From contig CAWESA010000022.1 in NCBI GenBank assembly GCA_963811605.1, positions 155,884 through 219,883 on the forward strand: a stretch of DNA of 64,000 nt, in the 5' to 3' direction. The notes under the pieces are model-generated. The model saw only the letters and a list, made by a program, of their open reading frames with translations. It searched no databases and was not told the DNA's origin. Origin of the DNA: CAVQLX01 sp963811605. Lineage in GTDB: Bacteria > Desulfobacterota > Binatia > DP-6. A program made the position numbers and the translations under genes. Shown here piece after piece: positions 1-8,918 of the stretch (position 1 is its first letter; the number at the start of each line of letters is the position of its first letter).

Positions 1-676
1 CGACGAACATGCCGTAGCGCGCGCCCGCGCTGCCGCGCGACACCCGCGTCGTCGCGCGCAGCCCCAGGATCACGCTGCGATGCGCGCGCTCGAGCTCGAG
101 GAACCGCGGCATGGTGGCGGCCAGCGACAGATGCTCCGGATCGGCCGTGTAGATCCCGCCCGCCAGCGGATCGGCGACGCGGGCGAGCGCCTCGTCACCG
201 AGCCGGCGCCGGACGAACGCCCCGAGGCTCTCGTCGCCGCCGCCCGAGCGGCGCGGCAACACCAGGTCGAGGGCCATGCGAAGCTTGCCGCGGAGCGAGA
301 ACAGCGGTGAGGTCGCCACCGGCCACGGGGACGTCGGCGCCATCAGCAAGAACCCCTCGGGCAGCGGCTGCAGGCGTCCGTCGTGCACGACGTAGGTGCG
401 GCGCTCACCCTCACGGGTGCCGACGAGACGGTCCGCGATGCCGACGCGCGCGCACAGCGCTAGGCCCCACGGCTTGTCGGTGATCATCGAGTCGGCGCCC
501 TGCTCGACGACGAAGCCGCCGGTTCGCTCGGTGCCAACGCTTCCACCGAGGCGGTCGGCCGTCTCGAGGAGTACGACGTCGAGCGCGGCGCCTGCCTGCG
601 CGTGCTCGATGCAGCGGTGCGCGGCGGCGAGCCCGGCGATCCCGCCGCCGATCACCACGACGCGCCGGCCGGTCAT
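1..676 (-). CDS. hemG: Protoporphyrinogen/coproporphyrinogen oxidase, 3' part missing
   Basis: Flavoprotein that oxidises the porphyrinogen ring late in haem synthesis (HemY/HemG oxygen-dependent type). The visible N-terminal ~225 residues begin with a dinucleotide-binding motif (VVVIGGGIAGLAAA) and continue with the family's LLE...DRLGGSVGTE and FVVEQGADSM segments and the later DPLAGGIYTADPEHLS motif. The gene runs off the left edge, so the FAD-binding C-terminus is not seen. Its ATG overlaps the TGA of hemH by four bases (ATGA), which places it last in a hemE-hemH-hemG operon. Family assignment is firm; whether the substrate is proto- or coproporphyrinogen cannot be told from this part. 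Confidence 0.9.
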   Translation of the reverse strand, partial: MTGRRVVVIGGGIAGLAAAHRCIEHAQAGAALDVVLLETADRLGGSVGTERTGGFVVEQGADSMITDKPWGLALCARVGIADRLVGTREGERRTYVVHDGRLQPLPEGFLLMAPTSPWPVATSPLFSLRGKLRMALDLVLPRRSGGGDESLGAFVRRRLGDEALARVADPLAGGIYTADPEHLSLAATMPRFLELERAHRSVILGLRATTRVSRGSAGARYGMFV

Positions 677-1566
677 GCGGCGCGCTCCCGGACCAGCTCG
701 GCCAGCATGCGGATGAACAGCGGATGATCGTTCACCGTGGCGGCGCGCGCGAACGGGAGGCCGAGGTCCGTCGCCGTGGCGCGCGCCTCGACGTCGAGAT
801 CGTACAGCACCTCGACGTGATCGCAGACGAACCCGATCGGCGCGACGGCCACACCGGGGACGCGCTCTTCCGCCAGGCGCCGCAGCGTCGCGTTGACGTC
901 GGGCTCGAGCCACGGATCGCGCGGGCTTCCGCTGCGGCTCTGGTAGGCGAGCTCCCACGCCGCGCCGTCGAGACGCGCGGCGACCGCTCGCGCCGTGGCC
1001 TCGAGCTCCGCCGCGTACGGCGACCGCTGCGCTGCCGCGACGGGAATGCTGTGCGCGGTGAAGACGACGCGTGCCCCCGCCGGCAGCGCCGCCAGGGCGG
1101 CGCGCACCTGCTCGGCGACCGCCTCGACGAACAGGGGATGGGTGTGCCAGGAGCCCACGTAGTCGATGACGGGCGCGCGCACACCGAGCGCGCCGCGCCC
1201 CTCGTCCACCGCCTCGACGTAACGCTCGCGGCTCGCCTCGTTGGCGTGCGGCGCCAGGATGACGCCGACCGCGCGCCGGACGCCGTCGAGCGCCATCTGT
1301 CCGAGTGTGCCCGCGATGTACGGCTCCCAGTTGCGCATGCCGACGTACACCGGAGTCCGGCCGAGCAGCCGGCGCAGACCGTCGGCCTGGCGGAAGGTCA
1401 GCGCGTTCAGCGGCGAGCGGCCGCCGATCAGCTCGTAGTGGTGTGCGACCTCCTCGAGGCGCTCGGGGGGGATGCGCCGCCCGCGCGTGACGTTGTCGAG
1501 GAACGGGCGGATCTCCTCCGGGCGGGTGGGTCCGCCGAAGGCGATCAGCAGGACCGCGTCCGTCAT
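673..1566 (-). CDS. hemH: Ferrochelatase
   Basis: Inserts ferrous iron into the porphyrin ring in the last step of haem (or coprohaem) synthesis. The 297-residue product has the family's early LLIAFGGP segment, a central FTAHSIP segment containing the conserved His, and CDHVEVLYDLD near residue 250, equivalent to the SDHIETLYEID active-site strand. It starts at an ATG overlapping the stop of hemE (ATGA) and its own stop overlaps the start of the oxidase gene, so the three genes are translationally coupled. Length is slightly short for the family (usually 310-350), with no missing core motif. Confidence 0.93.
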   Translation of the reverse strand: MTDAVLLIAFGGPTRPEEIRPFLDNVTRGRRIPPERLEEVAHHYELIGGRSPLNALTFRQADGLRRLLGRTPVYVGMRNWEPYIAGTLGQMALDGVRRAVGVILAPHANEASRERYVEAVDEGRGALGVRAPVIDYVGSWHTHPLFVEAVAEQVRAALAALPAGARVVFTAHSIPVAAAQRSPYAAELEATARAVAARLDGAAWELAYQSRSGSPRDPWLEPDVNATLRRLAEERVPGVAVAPIGFVCDHVEVLYDLDVEARATATDLGLPFARAATVNDHPLFIRMLAELVRERAA

Positions 1567-2603
1567 CCCGCGAGACTGCCGCCCGCCGACAGCTCGTGCA
1601 CGGCCTCCACCAGCGCGCGTGCGTGATCCACCGGGGTGCTCGGCAGGATGCCGTGCCCGAGGTTGAAGACGTGTCCCGGACGGCGCGCCGCCTGCGCCAG
1701 GATGGCGGCGACGCGTCGCCGGATCTCCGGGATCGGGGCCAGCAGCGCCGTCGGATCGAGGTTGCCCTGGATGGCGACGTCGTGGCCGATTCGCGCCCAG
1801 GCGGCGTCGAGGTCGATGCGCCAGTCGACCCCGATGACGTCGCCGCCAGCCGCCCGCATGGACTCGAGCAGGCCGGCGGTGCCGGTGCCGAAGTAGATCA
1901 CCGGGACGCCCGGCGTGAGGCCGCGCACCAGCGCCTGCACGTGCGGCAGCACGTGTGTCCGGTAGTCGCCGGGGGACAGGCAGCCGATCCAGCTGTCGAA
2001 CAGCTGCACGGCCTCGGCACCGGCGGCGATCTGGGCATTCAGGTATGCCGACACCGCGCGTGCCAGCCGGCCCAGCAGCGCCCGCCAGGCCCCCGGATCG
2101 GTGAAGAGGAAGCGCTTGGTGGCGGCCCAGTCGTCGGAGCCGCCGCCCTCGACGAGATACGATGCCAGGGTGAACGGCGCGCCCGCGAAGCCGATCAGCG
2201 GCACCTCGGGGCGCAGCGCGGCGCGCGCGCGTCGCACCGCCTCGTACACGAAGTCGAGCGCCGCCGGATCGACCTCGCCGAGCCGGTCCACGTCGGCGGC
2301 CGTCCGGACCGGACGGTGGATCACCGGTCCGTTGCCCTTGGCGAACTCGAGGCCGACGCCGAGGGGCTCCAGGATCAGCAGGATGTCGGAGAAGATGATG
2401 GCGGCGTCGACGCCCAGCTGCTCGACCGCCATGACCGTCACCTCGGCGGCGGCATCCGGCGTCTTGCAGAGCTCGAGGAACCCGAGCTTCTCCCGGATGG
2501 CGCGATACTCCGGCTGGTAGCGTCCCGCCTGCCGCATGAGCCACACCGGCGTGTACGGCGTGACCTCGCGGCGGCACGCGGCGAGGAACGGCGGGAGCCC
2601 CAC
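1563..2603 (-). CDS. hemE: Uroporphyrinogen decarboxylase
   Basis: Decarboxylates uroporphyrinogen III to coproporphyrinogen III. The conserved N-terminal motif TPVWLMRQAGRYQPEYR is present near residue 15, followed by the FSDILLILEPLG and FAGAPFTLASYLVEGGGS segments and FGTGTAGLLESM. I place the start at the GTG at 2603 because it gives 346 residues, the family's usual length, and begins about 14 residues before the TPVWLMRQAG motif. An ATG 58 codons upstream is open but would add an unrelated low-complexity tail. No clear Shine-Dalgarno sequence precedes the GTG, so the exact start is uncertain. It heads the hemE-hemH-hemG operon and is divergent from the lipoprotein gene at 2705. Confidence 0.92.
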   Translation of the reverse strand: MGLPPFLAACRREVTPYTPVWLMRQAGRYQPEYRAIREKLGFLELCKTPDAAAEVTVMAVEQLGVDAAIIFSDILLILEPLGVGLEFAKGNGPVIHRPVRTAADVDRLGEVDPAALDFVYEAVRRARAALRPEVPLIGFAGAPFTLASYLVEGGGSDDWAATKRFLFTDPGAWRALLGRLARAVSAYLNAQIAAGAEAVQLFDSWIGCLSPGDYRTHVLPHVQALVRGLTPGVPVIYFGTGTAGLLESMRAAGGDVIGVDWRIDLDAAWARIGHDVAIQGNLDPTALLAPIPEIRRRVAAILAQAARRPGHVFNLGHGILPSTPVDHARALVEAVHELSAGGSLAG

Positions 2604-2704
2604 GCGGGGAGAGCTATGCGAAGGGATGGGGGGACGCAAGATTCGGTGTCGGGCAAGCGCGGCCTGCGGAGAACGGGGCTTGCGGATGCCTGCCGAGCCA
2701 GGCC

Positions 2705-3673
2705 ATGAAGAGGGCGGGGTTCTCGAGCCGGGAGCGTACAGTGGTGGGGGTAGCTGGAAGATTCGGCATCGTGGCATGGTCGGGCGTCGGGGCGCTCGCC
2801 GGGGCGCTCGCCGTGTCCGGGTGCGCGACCCGTGCCGATCTGCTGCAGCAGGAGCGCAAGCTCTCCGGCATGATCGAGCAGCAATCGCGATCGCTGGATG
2901 CGCTCAAGCGCGACATCGAGGCGATGCGCGAGGAGCGGGTCCCGCGCGGCTCTGCCGGCTCGACCAGGCCGCTCGCGAAGACGCCGGCTCGGCCACGGGA
3001 GAAGATGGCCGACCAGCCCGCCCCGCCCGCTTCCACGCTCGCGCCGGACCAGCCCATCGGCCAGACCCTGGCGCCCGACGCCGCCGCGACGGATCAGGCG
3101 CAGCCGTCCCCTGCGCCCTCCGACACCGTGGTCGCCGCGGTGCCGTCCGCGCCCGCCGCGGCCCCGCCGCCGTCCGGCGCCCAGCCGGCGGGCGTCACCG
3201 CCGGCAGCCCGTCCACCGGTGCGGCCCGGGAAGCGGTGGACGAGGACTGGAAGCGCGAGGTGGCGCAGGACCGTGCCGTCGCCATCGCCACGGGCGCGCC
3301 GGAGCGCGCGCAGTACGTCAAGTCGCTCGAGGGCCTCGCGAAGGGTGACTGCGCGAAAGCGATCCCCGGCTTGAGGGCGGTGTCCGCCAACTCGAAGGGA
3401 TCGCCGCTGAGCGACAACGCGATATACTGGCAGGCGCGCTGCCTGGCCGCGCGCGGCGACGATCACAAGGCCGTCACGCGGCTCAACGAGGTGGTGGTCC
3501 GCTATCCGAAGAGCGACAAGGCGCCGGCGGCGCTGTGGGAGCAGGGCCAGCTGCAGCTCCGGTCGGGAAGTGGTTCGGCCGCTCGCGCCACCTTCGCGCG
3601 CCTGATCCGCGACTATCCGGCGTCCGCGGAGGCAGGCCGGGCGCGCCGCAAGCTGGCCGAGATCCCCGATTAG
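2705..3673 (+). CDS. TPR-containing lipoprotein, CpoB/YbgF-like
   Basis: Predicted outer-membrane-anchored periplasmic protein of 322 residues. It has a lipoprotein signal with lipobox VSGC (Cys at residue 40 from the ATG), a short coiled-coil-like stretch just after it (residues ~46-75), a long Pro/Ala-rich linker (~80-180), and C-terminal tetratricopeptide-like repeats (~205-320; e.g. YWQARCLAARGDDHKAV and FARLIRDYPAS). This order matches CpoB/YbgF, which links peptidoglycan synthesis with the Tol-Pal system, but no tol or pal genes are nearby. A GTG at 2741 preceded by GGGAG would give a more typical lipoprotein signal and may be the true start. The stop overlaps the hemD stop by four bases in convergent orientation. 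Confidence 0.7.
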   Translation: MKRAGFSSRERTVVGVAGRFGIVAWSGVGALAGALAVSGCATRADLLQQERKLSGMIEQQSRSLDALKRDIEAMREERVPRGSAGSTRPLAKTPARPREKMADQPAPPASTLAPDQPIGQTLAPDAAATDQAQPSPAPSDTVVAAVPSAPAAAPPPSGAQPAGVTAGSPSTGAAREAVDEDWKREVAQDRAVAIATGAPERAQYVKSLEGLAKGDCAKAIPGLRAVSANSKGSPLSDNAIYWQARCLAARGDDHKAVTRLNEVVVRYPKSDKAPAALWEQGQLQLRSGSGSAARATFARLIRDYPASAEAGRARRKLAEIPD

Positions 3674-4500
3674 GCCCGGGGCGGCTGGCTCCGCACCAGC
3701 GCCGCCGCGCGCGCGGCGATCAACGCGGCGAGGGGTCCCAGCTTCGGCGGCGACGGCTCCAGCCTCGGGTGCACGTCGTGTGCCTCCAGCGCCTCGGAGC
3801 ACACGGGTCCGATCGAGACCACGACCGTGCGCGCGAGGCCGTCGACGAGCGCTGCGTGATCCGGAGCGACGCGAAACAGGTGCTCCACCTGCACGGCGCT
3901 GGTGAACACCGCGACGTCGAAGTCGCCCCGGATGAGGCCCGCCGCCGCGTCCACGAGAGGTCGCGTGTCCTCGGGCAGCGCCCAGCGGTAGACGGGCACG
4001 CGCAGGACATGCAGGCCGCGCGCCTCGATGGCGTGAACGAGCACGAGCGGCGGGACGCCGTACTCCTGCACCGCCACGACGCTGCCCGGCCCGAGCCCGA
4101 GGCCGTCGAGCACCGCGAGCGCTTCGCGCCAGGTGTGCGGCGCGGGCACCGGCAGGGCGCCGGCCACCCCGAGATCGCGCAGCGCCGCCAGCGGCTTCGG
4201 TCCCCGCGCCACCACCGGCACGCGTCCGAGCGCCGCGAGCAGTCGCGGAGCAGCGTCCCCGACGGCCGCGGCCAGCGCGCGTGTTCCCACCCCGGTGAGC
4301 AGCACGACGGCGGCGACCTCGTCGCGATCGAGACGTTCGACGAGCTCACGCGCCGCCGGGCTGTCGGACAGCGTCATCTCGCGCAGGGCGGGCGCGCTCG
4401 TCACGCTGGCCCCATGGCGCCCGAGCAGGGTCGCCAGCTCCTCCGCGCGGCGCGCCTCGAAGGCCACCACACGGATCCCCTCGAGCGTACCCGCCGCCAT
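3670..4500 (-). CDS. hemD: Uroporphyrinogen-III synthase
   Basis: Cyclises hydroxymethylbilane to uroporphyrinogen III. The 276-residue product has the two-domain HemD layout: an N-terminal LEGIRVVAFEARRAEELATLL segment starts domain 1, with VVLLTGVGTRALAAAV and FDVAVFTSAVQVEHLF as the typical 'T(S/G)..G' helices of the two halves, and VVSIGPVCSEALEAHDV as the conserved IGP(x)TA-type motif. The ATG at 4500 is preferred over an open upstream extension of 50 codons because it starts right before the recognisable domain. Sequence divergence is high, as is normal for HemD; no fused methyltransferase (CobA) is present. It is divergent from yacG, with about 100 bp between them. Confidence 0.85.
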   Translation of the reverse strand: MAAGTLEGIRVVAFEARRAEELATLLGRHGASVTSAPALREMTLSDSPAARELVERLDRDEVAAVVLLTGVGTRALAAAVGDAAPRLLAALGRVPVVARGPKPLAALRDLGVAGALPVPAPHTWREALAVLDGLGLGPGSVVAVQEYGVPPLVLVHAIEARGLHVLRVPVYRWALPEDTRPLVDAAAGLIRGDFDVAVFTSAVQVEHLFRVAPDHAALVDGLARTVVVSIGPVCSEALEAHDVHPRLEPSPPKLGPLAALIAARAAALVRSQPPRA

Positions 4501-4597
4501 GCGGCCGACACTGGGGAGGCCTGGTGTACCTGTCAACTCCGGCCACCCCTCGGGCGCGGAACTGGCGATCGACGTGATCGGCGGATAGACTGCCGGT

Positions 4598-4792
4598 ATG
4601 CGGAACGTCCGCTGCCCGACCTGTCGCCGGGAGACGCCGTGGGCCGGCAACGAGCACCGGCCGTTCTGCTCCGAGCGCTGTAGGCTGGTCGATCTCGGGG
4701 CGTGGGTGGACGAGCGCTACCGCATCGCGGGCGAGCCGGTCTCGCCGGAGCCCGAGCTGCCCGGATCCGAGCGCGAGCGGGAGCGCTCCTAG
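4598..4792 (+). CDS. yacG: DNA gyrase inhibitor YacG, zinc-binding
   Basis: A 64-residue zinc protein of the YacG family, which in E. coli binds GyrB and inhibits gyrase. The four zinc ligands are visible as CPTC (Cys6, Cys9) and FCSERC (Cys24, Cys28), followed by the family signature RLVDLGAWVDERYRI. Length and motif order match the family. The gene ends two bases before the lpxA start and is probably co-transcribed with it. In many bacteria yacG sits beside coaE; here coaE lies 34 kb away. Confidence 0.92.
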   Translation: MRNVRCPTCRRETPWAGNEHRPFCSERCRLVDLGAWVDERYRIAGEPVSPEPELPGSERERERS

Positions 4793-4794
4793 GA

Positions 4795-5598
4795 GTGTCG
4801 ATCCACCCCACCGCGGTGGTAGACGCCCGCGCCGAGGTGGACGCGACGGCGGAGATCGGTCCGTACGTCGTGATCGACGGGCCGGTCCGGATCGGTCAGC
4901 GGACCCGGGTCATGTCGCACGCGTTCCTCACCGGCGACACCTGGCTCGGGGCCGACAACGTCGTGCACCCGGGCGCGATCGTCGGTCACGAGCCGCAGGA
5001 TCTCGCCTATCGCGGCGTGCCCACCGGGCTGCGCATCGGGGACCGCAACGTGATCCGGGAGCATGCCGAGATCCATCGCGCCACCCAGGAAGGGACGCTC
5101 ACGATCGTCGGCTCCGACAACTACCTCATGTCGCACGGGCATATCGCCCACAATTGCCGGGTGGGTGATCGGACCATCGTGTGCAGCGGCGCGCTGGTGG
5201 CGGGACACGCGGTCCTGGAGGACCAGGCCTTCGTGTCCGGCAACTGCGTCGTGCACCAGCACGTCCGCATCGGGCGGCTCGCCATCCTGCGTGGCCTGTC
5301 GCGCACCAGCCGCGACGTTCCGCCGTTCAGCATCATGGACGGCACGCACACGATCCGCGGGGTGAACCGGGTCGGGCTGCGGCGCTCGGGCTTCGATGCC
5401 GCCCGCATCCGCGCGCTGCATGCGGCGTTTCGCATCCTCTTCCGCACGCGGCTCAACCTGCGAGAGGCGGTCGCGCGCGTCGAGGCCGAGATCCACTCCC
5501 CCGACGTCGACGAGCTGCTGGCGTTCATCCGCGTCTCGAAGCGGGGTGTCGCCATGGGCCCGCGCGCAGCCTCGGCCGCCGACGACGTCGAGGAGTGA
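4795..5598 (+). CDS. lpxA: Acyl-ACP--UDP-N-acetylglucosamine O-acyltransferase
   Basis: First enzyme of lipid A synthesis; transfers a 3-hydroxyacyl chain from ACP to UDP-GlcNAc in the cytoplasm. The 267-residue product is a left-handed beta-helix of hexapeptide repeats (residues ~1-190) with the catalytic-loop segment SHGHIAHNC equivalent to the His125 region of E. coli LpxA, and the C-terminal helical domain begins near GVNRVGLRRSGF. I chose the GTG at 4795 because an upstream in-frame start would lie inside yacG. The usual lpxD/fabZ/lpxB partners are not present here, so lpxA stands alone. It shows that the organism has an LPS outer membrane. Confidence 0.92.
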   Translation: MSIHPTAVVDARAEVDATAEIGPYVVIDGPVRIGQRTRVMSHAFLTGDTWLGADNVVHPGAIVGHEPQDLAYRGVPTGLRIGDRNVIREHAEIHRATQEGTLTIVGSDNYLMSHGHIAHNCRVGDRTIVCSGALVAGHAVLEDQAFVSGNCVVHQHVRIGRLAILRGLSRTSRDVPPFSIMDGTHTIRGVNRVGLRRSGFDAARIRALHAAFRILFRTRLNLREAVARVEAEIHSPDVDELLAFIRVSKRGVAMGPRAASAADDVEE

Positions 5599-5739
5599 CG
5601 CGGACGTGAGGCGCCGCCGGCCCGCTCGTGCAGGCTGGCTGTCGGGTCGTCGAGGCCCGCGGACGATCCGCGAGGACCCGGGGGTCGTATTGCAAGCCAG
5701 ACCGCACCTCATTAGGGTTCCCTGGACCACCGCCGCCGC

Positions 5740-6156
5740 ATGCTGAACAAACGTCGATTCCTGCTTGGAGCCTTGGTGATTGCTGCGGCGGTGTCCTACC
5801 TGGTCTACGCCGGCATTCGCACGACCTCGACCTACTACTTCGAGATGGACGAGTTCGTGGCCCGCAAGGCCTCGCACGACGGCGAGGATCTGCGCGTGAA
5901 GGGCTGGGTGCGCACGGGGACGATGCAGTGGGATCCCGCCACCAATCAGCTCGGCTTCGAGCTGGCGCGCAAGGACGGCAGCGAGCCCGTGCCGGTGGCC
6001 TACCGAGGTATCCTGCCGGACATGTTCGCGGAGGGTCGCGAGGTGGTGGTCGAGGGGCACTACGGCCAGGGTACCCTGACGGCGAAGCAGATCATGACGA
6101 GCTGCCCCTCCAAGTACGAGCCGCAGAAGGAGTCCGGGCAGGGGGACCCCGCCTGA
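5740..6156 (+). CDS. ccmE: Cytochrome c maturation haem chaperone CcmE, CxxxY variant
   Basis: Membrane-anchored periplasmic haem chaperone of 138 residues: a basic N-terminus and one TM segment (residues ~7-24), then the OB-fold domain (~30-120). In classical CcmE the haem is bound covalently by a His in an HxxxY motif. Here the position is CPSKY (Cys122, Tyr126; codons 6103-6105 and 6115-6117), the CxxxY form known from archaea and Desulfovibrio. It is the first gene of the ccm cluster and ends four bases before ccmF. The preceding 141 bp (5599-5739) hold no gene and presumably the operon promoter. The haem-binding residue is the notable point; the family call is certain. Confidence 0.95.
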   Translation: MLNKRRFLLGALVIAAAVSYLVYAGIRTTSTYYFEMDEFVARKASHDGEDLRVKGWVRTGTMQWDPATNQLGFELARKDGSEPVPVAYRGILPDMFAEGREVVVEGHYGQGTLTAKQIMTSCPSKYEPQKESGQGDPA

Positions 6157-6160
6157 CGCC

Positions 6161-8149
6161 ATGCCGGAGCTCGGTCGCCTCGCCGTCTGTCTCGCGCTGA
6201 TCTGCGGCGTCTTCGCGGTCGCGGCGTCCATCCGTGGTGCGCTGGCCCGTCGGCCCGAGGTGATCCGCGCTGGCGAGCATGCCGCCCTCGCCGTCTTCGG
6301 GCTGGTCGCCCTCGCGGTCGTCATCCTGCTGCGCGCGCTCCTGGCGCACGACTTCTCACTCGAGTACGTCGCCGCCTACTCGTCGAGCACGCTGCCGACG
6401 AACTATGTCGTGGCGGCGCTCTGGGGGGGGCAGAAGGGCTCGCTGCTCTTCTGGACGTTCATGCTGTCGCTCTTCACCACCCTGGTGCTGTGGCAGAACC
6501 GCGAGCGCAACCGCGAGCTCATGCCGTGGGTCACGGCCACCCTCATGACCGTGGCGGTCTTCTTCCTCGGCCTGGTCACCTTCATCACCGACCCGTTCGA
6601 GCGCCTGCCCACCCCCGCCCTCGAGGGCGCGGATCTGAACCCGCTGCTGCAGAACTACTGGATGATGATCCACCCGCCGTCGCTCTACACCGGCTACGTG
6701 AGCGCGTCGGTGCCCTTCGCGTTCGCCATCGCAGCGCTGGCGACCGGGCGGCTGGGCGACCAGTGGATCCGCTCGACCCGGCGGTGGGCGTTGTTCTCGT
6801 GGTTCTTCCTGAGCCTCGGCAACCTCTTCGGCGCCATGTGGGCATACGAGGTGCTCGGCTGGGGCGGCTACTGGGCATGGGATCCGGTCGAGAACGCGGC
6901 GTTCATGCCGTGGCTCGTGTCCACCGCGTTCCTGCACTCGGTCATGATCCAGGAGAAGAAGGACATGCTCCGCGTCTGGAACATGGTCCTCGTGCTGCTC
7001 ACCTTCGCGCTCACCATCTTCGGCACGTTCCTCACCCGCAGCGGTGTGATCTCGTCGGTGCACTCGTTCACGCAATCGGGCCTGGGCCCCTTCTTCATCG
7101 GATTTCTCCTGGTCGTGCTGCTGGTGGCGGGCGGCCTGGTCGTCTACCGGCTCCCGGAGCTGCGCACGGCGGGAACGATCGAGTCGTTCTTCTCGCGCGA
7201 GGCGGCGTTCCTCTTCAACAACCTGGTGCTGGTCGGGATCGCCTTCGCCGTGTTCTGGGGAACGGTGTTCCCGGTCATCTCCGAGTGGGTGCGCGGTGTG
7301 AAGATCACCGTCGGGCCGCCGTTCTTCAACCGCGTGAACGCGCCCCTCGGCATCGCCCTGCTCTTCCTCATGGGGATCGGGCCGGTGATCGCGTGGCGGC
7401 GGGCGTCGCCGCGCAACCTGTGGCGCGCGTTCGCCGTCCCGGTCGGGGCGGCGCTGGTGGGCGGCCTCGGCATGCTCGCCGCCGGCATGCCGTTCGGCGG
7501 CGCGTGGCTCACGTTCGTCGGCGGGGTCTTCGCCACGGGCACCATCCTGCAGGAGTTCTGGCGCGGGATGCGCGCGCGCCAGGCGCTCCTGCACGAGACC
7601 GCGCCGCGCGCGCTCGGGCGCCTGGTCGGGAAGAATCGCCGGCGCTACGGCGGCTACATCGTCCACATCGGGATCGTCTGCATGTTCACCGGCATCGCCG
7701 CGTCCAGCATGTTCCGCACCGAGGTCCAGCAGACGATGAAGCCGGGCGACGAGGTGGCGGTGGGCCGCTACACGCTGCGCTACGACAGCATCGAGACGCA
7801 GGAGGACGGTCACGTCCAGCGCCTCATGGCGGTGCTGCCGGTGTTCGTGGCCGGCCAGCAGATCGACACGCTCAAGCCGGAGAAGCGCTTCTACAAGAAG
7901 CCGAAGCAGCCGACCACCGAGGTCGCGAACCGCTCGACGCTGCGCGAGGATCTCTACGTCGTGCTGGGGTCGTACGACCAGCAGACGAAGCTCGTCACCA
8001 TCCAGGCGTACGTGAACCCGCTCGTGGTGTGGATCTGGATCGGCGGCCTCATCCTCGCTCTCGGCACCGGGGTAGCGGTCTGGCCCACCGCCGCGGAGCG
8101 CGAGGTGCGCGTGCTCGCCTCCGGGGCGGCGCGCGCCGCCGCCGAGTGA
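6161..8149 (+). CDS. ccmF: Cytochrome c-type biogenesis haem lyase subunit CcmF
   Basis: Large integral membrane protein (662 residues, about 15 TM segments) that takes haem from CcmE and attaches it to apocytochrome c. The tryptophan-rich WWD-type segment LGWGGYWAWDPVENA and the following FMPWL are clear near residue 240, and the early NYVVAALWGGQKGSLLFW and MIHPPSLYTGYV motifs are intact. The C-terminal periplasmic domain (~520-635) is followed by a last TM segment. Length matches the family. It lies four bases after ccmE and eight before ccmH, in one operon. Confidence 0.96.
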   Translation: MPELGRLAVCLALICGVFAVAASIRGALARRPEVIRAGEHAALAVFGLVALAVVILLRALLAHDFSLEYVAAYSSSTLPTNYVVAALWGGQKGSLLFWTFMLSLFTTLVLWQNRERNRELMPWVTATLMTVAVFFLGLVTFITDPFERLPTPALEGADLNPLLQNYWMMIHPPSLYTGYVSASVPFAFAIAALATGRLGDQWIRSTRRWALFSWFFLSLGNLFGAMWAYEVLGWGGYWAWDPVENAAFMPWLVSTAFLHSVMIQEKKDMLRVWNMVLVLLTFALTIFGTFLTRSGVISSVHSFTQSGLGPFFIGFLLVVLLVAGGLVVYRLPELRTAGTIESFFSREAAFLFNNLVLVGIAFAVFWGTVFPVISEWVRGVKITVGPPFFNRVNAPLGIALLFLMGIGPVIAWRRASPRNLWRAFAVPVGAALVGGLGMLAAGMPFGGAWLTFVGGVFATGTILQEFWRGMRARQALLHETAPRALGRLVGKNRRRYGGYIVHIGIVCMFTGIAASSMFRTEVQQTMKPGDEVAVGRYTLRYDSIETQEDGHVQRLMAVLPVFVAGQQIDTLKPEKRFYKKPKQPTTEVANRSTLREDLYVVLGSYDQQTKLVTIQAYVNPLVVWIWIGGLILALGTGVAVWPTAAEREVRVLASGAARAAAE

Positions 8150-8157
8150 GCGGCCGG

Positions 8158-8610
8158 ATGCGAGCGGCAGCCGCGCTGCTGCTGGCGCTCGCGTGCGCGC
8201 CGTCCCTGGCGGTCGCGGCCACGCAGCAGGAGGTCGAGGAGGCGCTCACCTGCCAGTGTGGGTGCGGGCTCACCGTCCACTCCTGCAACCACCTCAACTG
8301 CGGCTCCGGTGAGCCGATGAAGGCGGAGATCCGGCAACGGCTCGGACAGGGCGAGAGCAAGGAGCAGATCCTCGACGCCTTCAAGGCGCGCTACGGGGAG
8401 AAGGTGCTGTCCGCACCCACGTTCCAGGGGTTCAACTGGCTCGCGTGGTTGACGCCGTTCGCGGCCATCCTGGCGGCCGCCACGATGCTCGTGGTGACGG
8501 TCCGGCGGCGGGTGCGGTCGACCGCCGCCGTCGTGCGGCCCGAGTCCGGCGCCACGCCCGCGTTGCGCGCCCGGCTCGCACGCGAGCTCGACGACCTCGA
8601 CCGGGAGTAG
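8158..8610 (+). CDS. ccmH: CcmH-family thiol protein, CxCxC variant
   Basis: A 150-residue CcmH/CycL-type protein with a Sec signal peptide (residues 1-21), a short three-helix domain and a C-terminal TM anchor (~95-117). In typical CcmH the redox motif is LRCxxCQ. Here the segment is LTCQCGCGLTVHSCNHLNC, giving Cys32, 34, 36, 43 and 48, a Cys-rich variant seen in some deltaproteobacteria and Gram-positives rather than the proteobacterial form. The helical part GESKEQILDAFKARYGEKVL is characteristic of the family. It would reduce or handle apocytochrome thiols, or contribute to metal or haem handling. It is part of the ccm operon; no CcmG thioredoxin-like partner is found here. Confidence 0.85.
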   Translation: MRAAAALLLALACAPSLAVAATQQEVEEALTCQCGCGLTVHSCNHLNCGSGEPMKAEIRQRLGQGESKEQILDAFKARYGEKVLSAPTFQGFNWLAWLTPFAAILAAATMLVVTVRRRVRSTAAVVRPESGATPALRARLARELDDLDRE

Positions 8611-8621
8611 GCCGTACCGGC

Positions 8622-8918
8622 ATGGCGCCCGTCACCATCGCCGTGTTCGTGCTCGGCGCCGTCCTGGTCGCCCTGGTGTCCTTCTTCGTCGCGGCGCCGC
8701 TCTTCCGGGCGCCGGAGATCGTGCCGCCGGAGGCCGAGCCCGGGGTGCGCGAGCGCTGGGAGCGGCAGAAGCGCCAGGCGCTCGCGGCGATCAAGGAGCT
8801 GGAGCTGGACCATCAGATGGGTAAGGTGTCCGACGACGACCTCGCGATGATGCGAGAGCGCTTCGAGACGCAGGCCCTGGAAGCGATGGCGGCGCTCGAG
8901 CGGGAGGGCAGGGCGTGA
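8622..8918 (+). CDS. Short CcmI-like membrane protein
   Basis: 98-residue protein with one N-terminal TM segment (residues ~5-24) and a cytoplasmic amphipathic region (~40-95) containing ALAAIKELELDHQMGKVSDDD followed by two further helices. This layout is the N-terminal module of CcmI/CycH (TM plus an ALxExEFDxxxGKLS-like helix), without the periplasmic TPR domain that holds apocytochrome. It sits between ccmH and the tRNA-binding-domain gene and overlaps the latter by four bases (GTGA). The CcmI assignment rests on layout and context, so the gene symbol is left empty. Confidence 0.65.
   Translation: MAPVTIAVFVLGAVLVALVSFFVAAPLFRAPEIVPPEAEPGVRERWERQKRQALAAIKELELDHQMGKVSDDDLAMMRERFETQALEAMAALEREGRA

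Noticed and set aside
673..2577. A 634-codon open frame that runs through part of hemE into hemH
   Set aside because: Only its C-terminal 297 codons (from 1566) match a protein family; the upstream part is an out-of-frame reading of hemE.
7258..7272. GGGAACGGTGTTCCC palindrome inside ccmF
   Set aside because: It has a three-base centre, lies in coding sequence and encodes conserved residues, so it is probably coincidental and not part of the dyad set at 49919.
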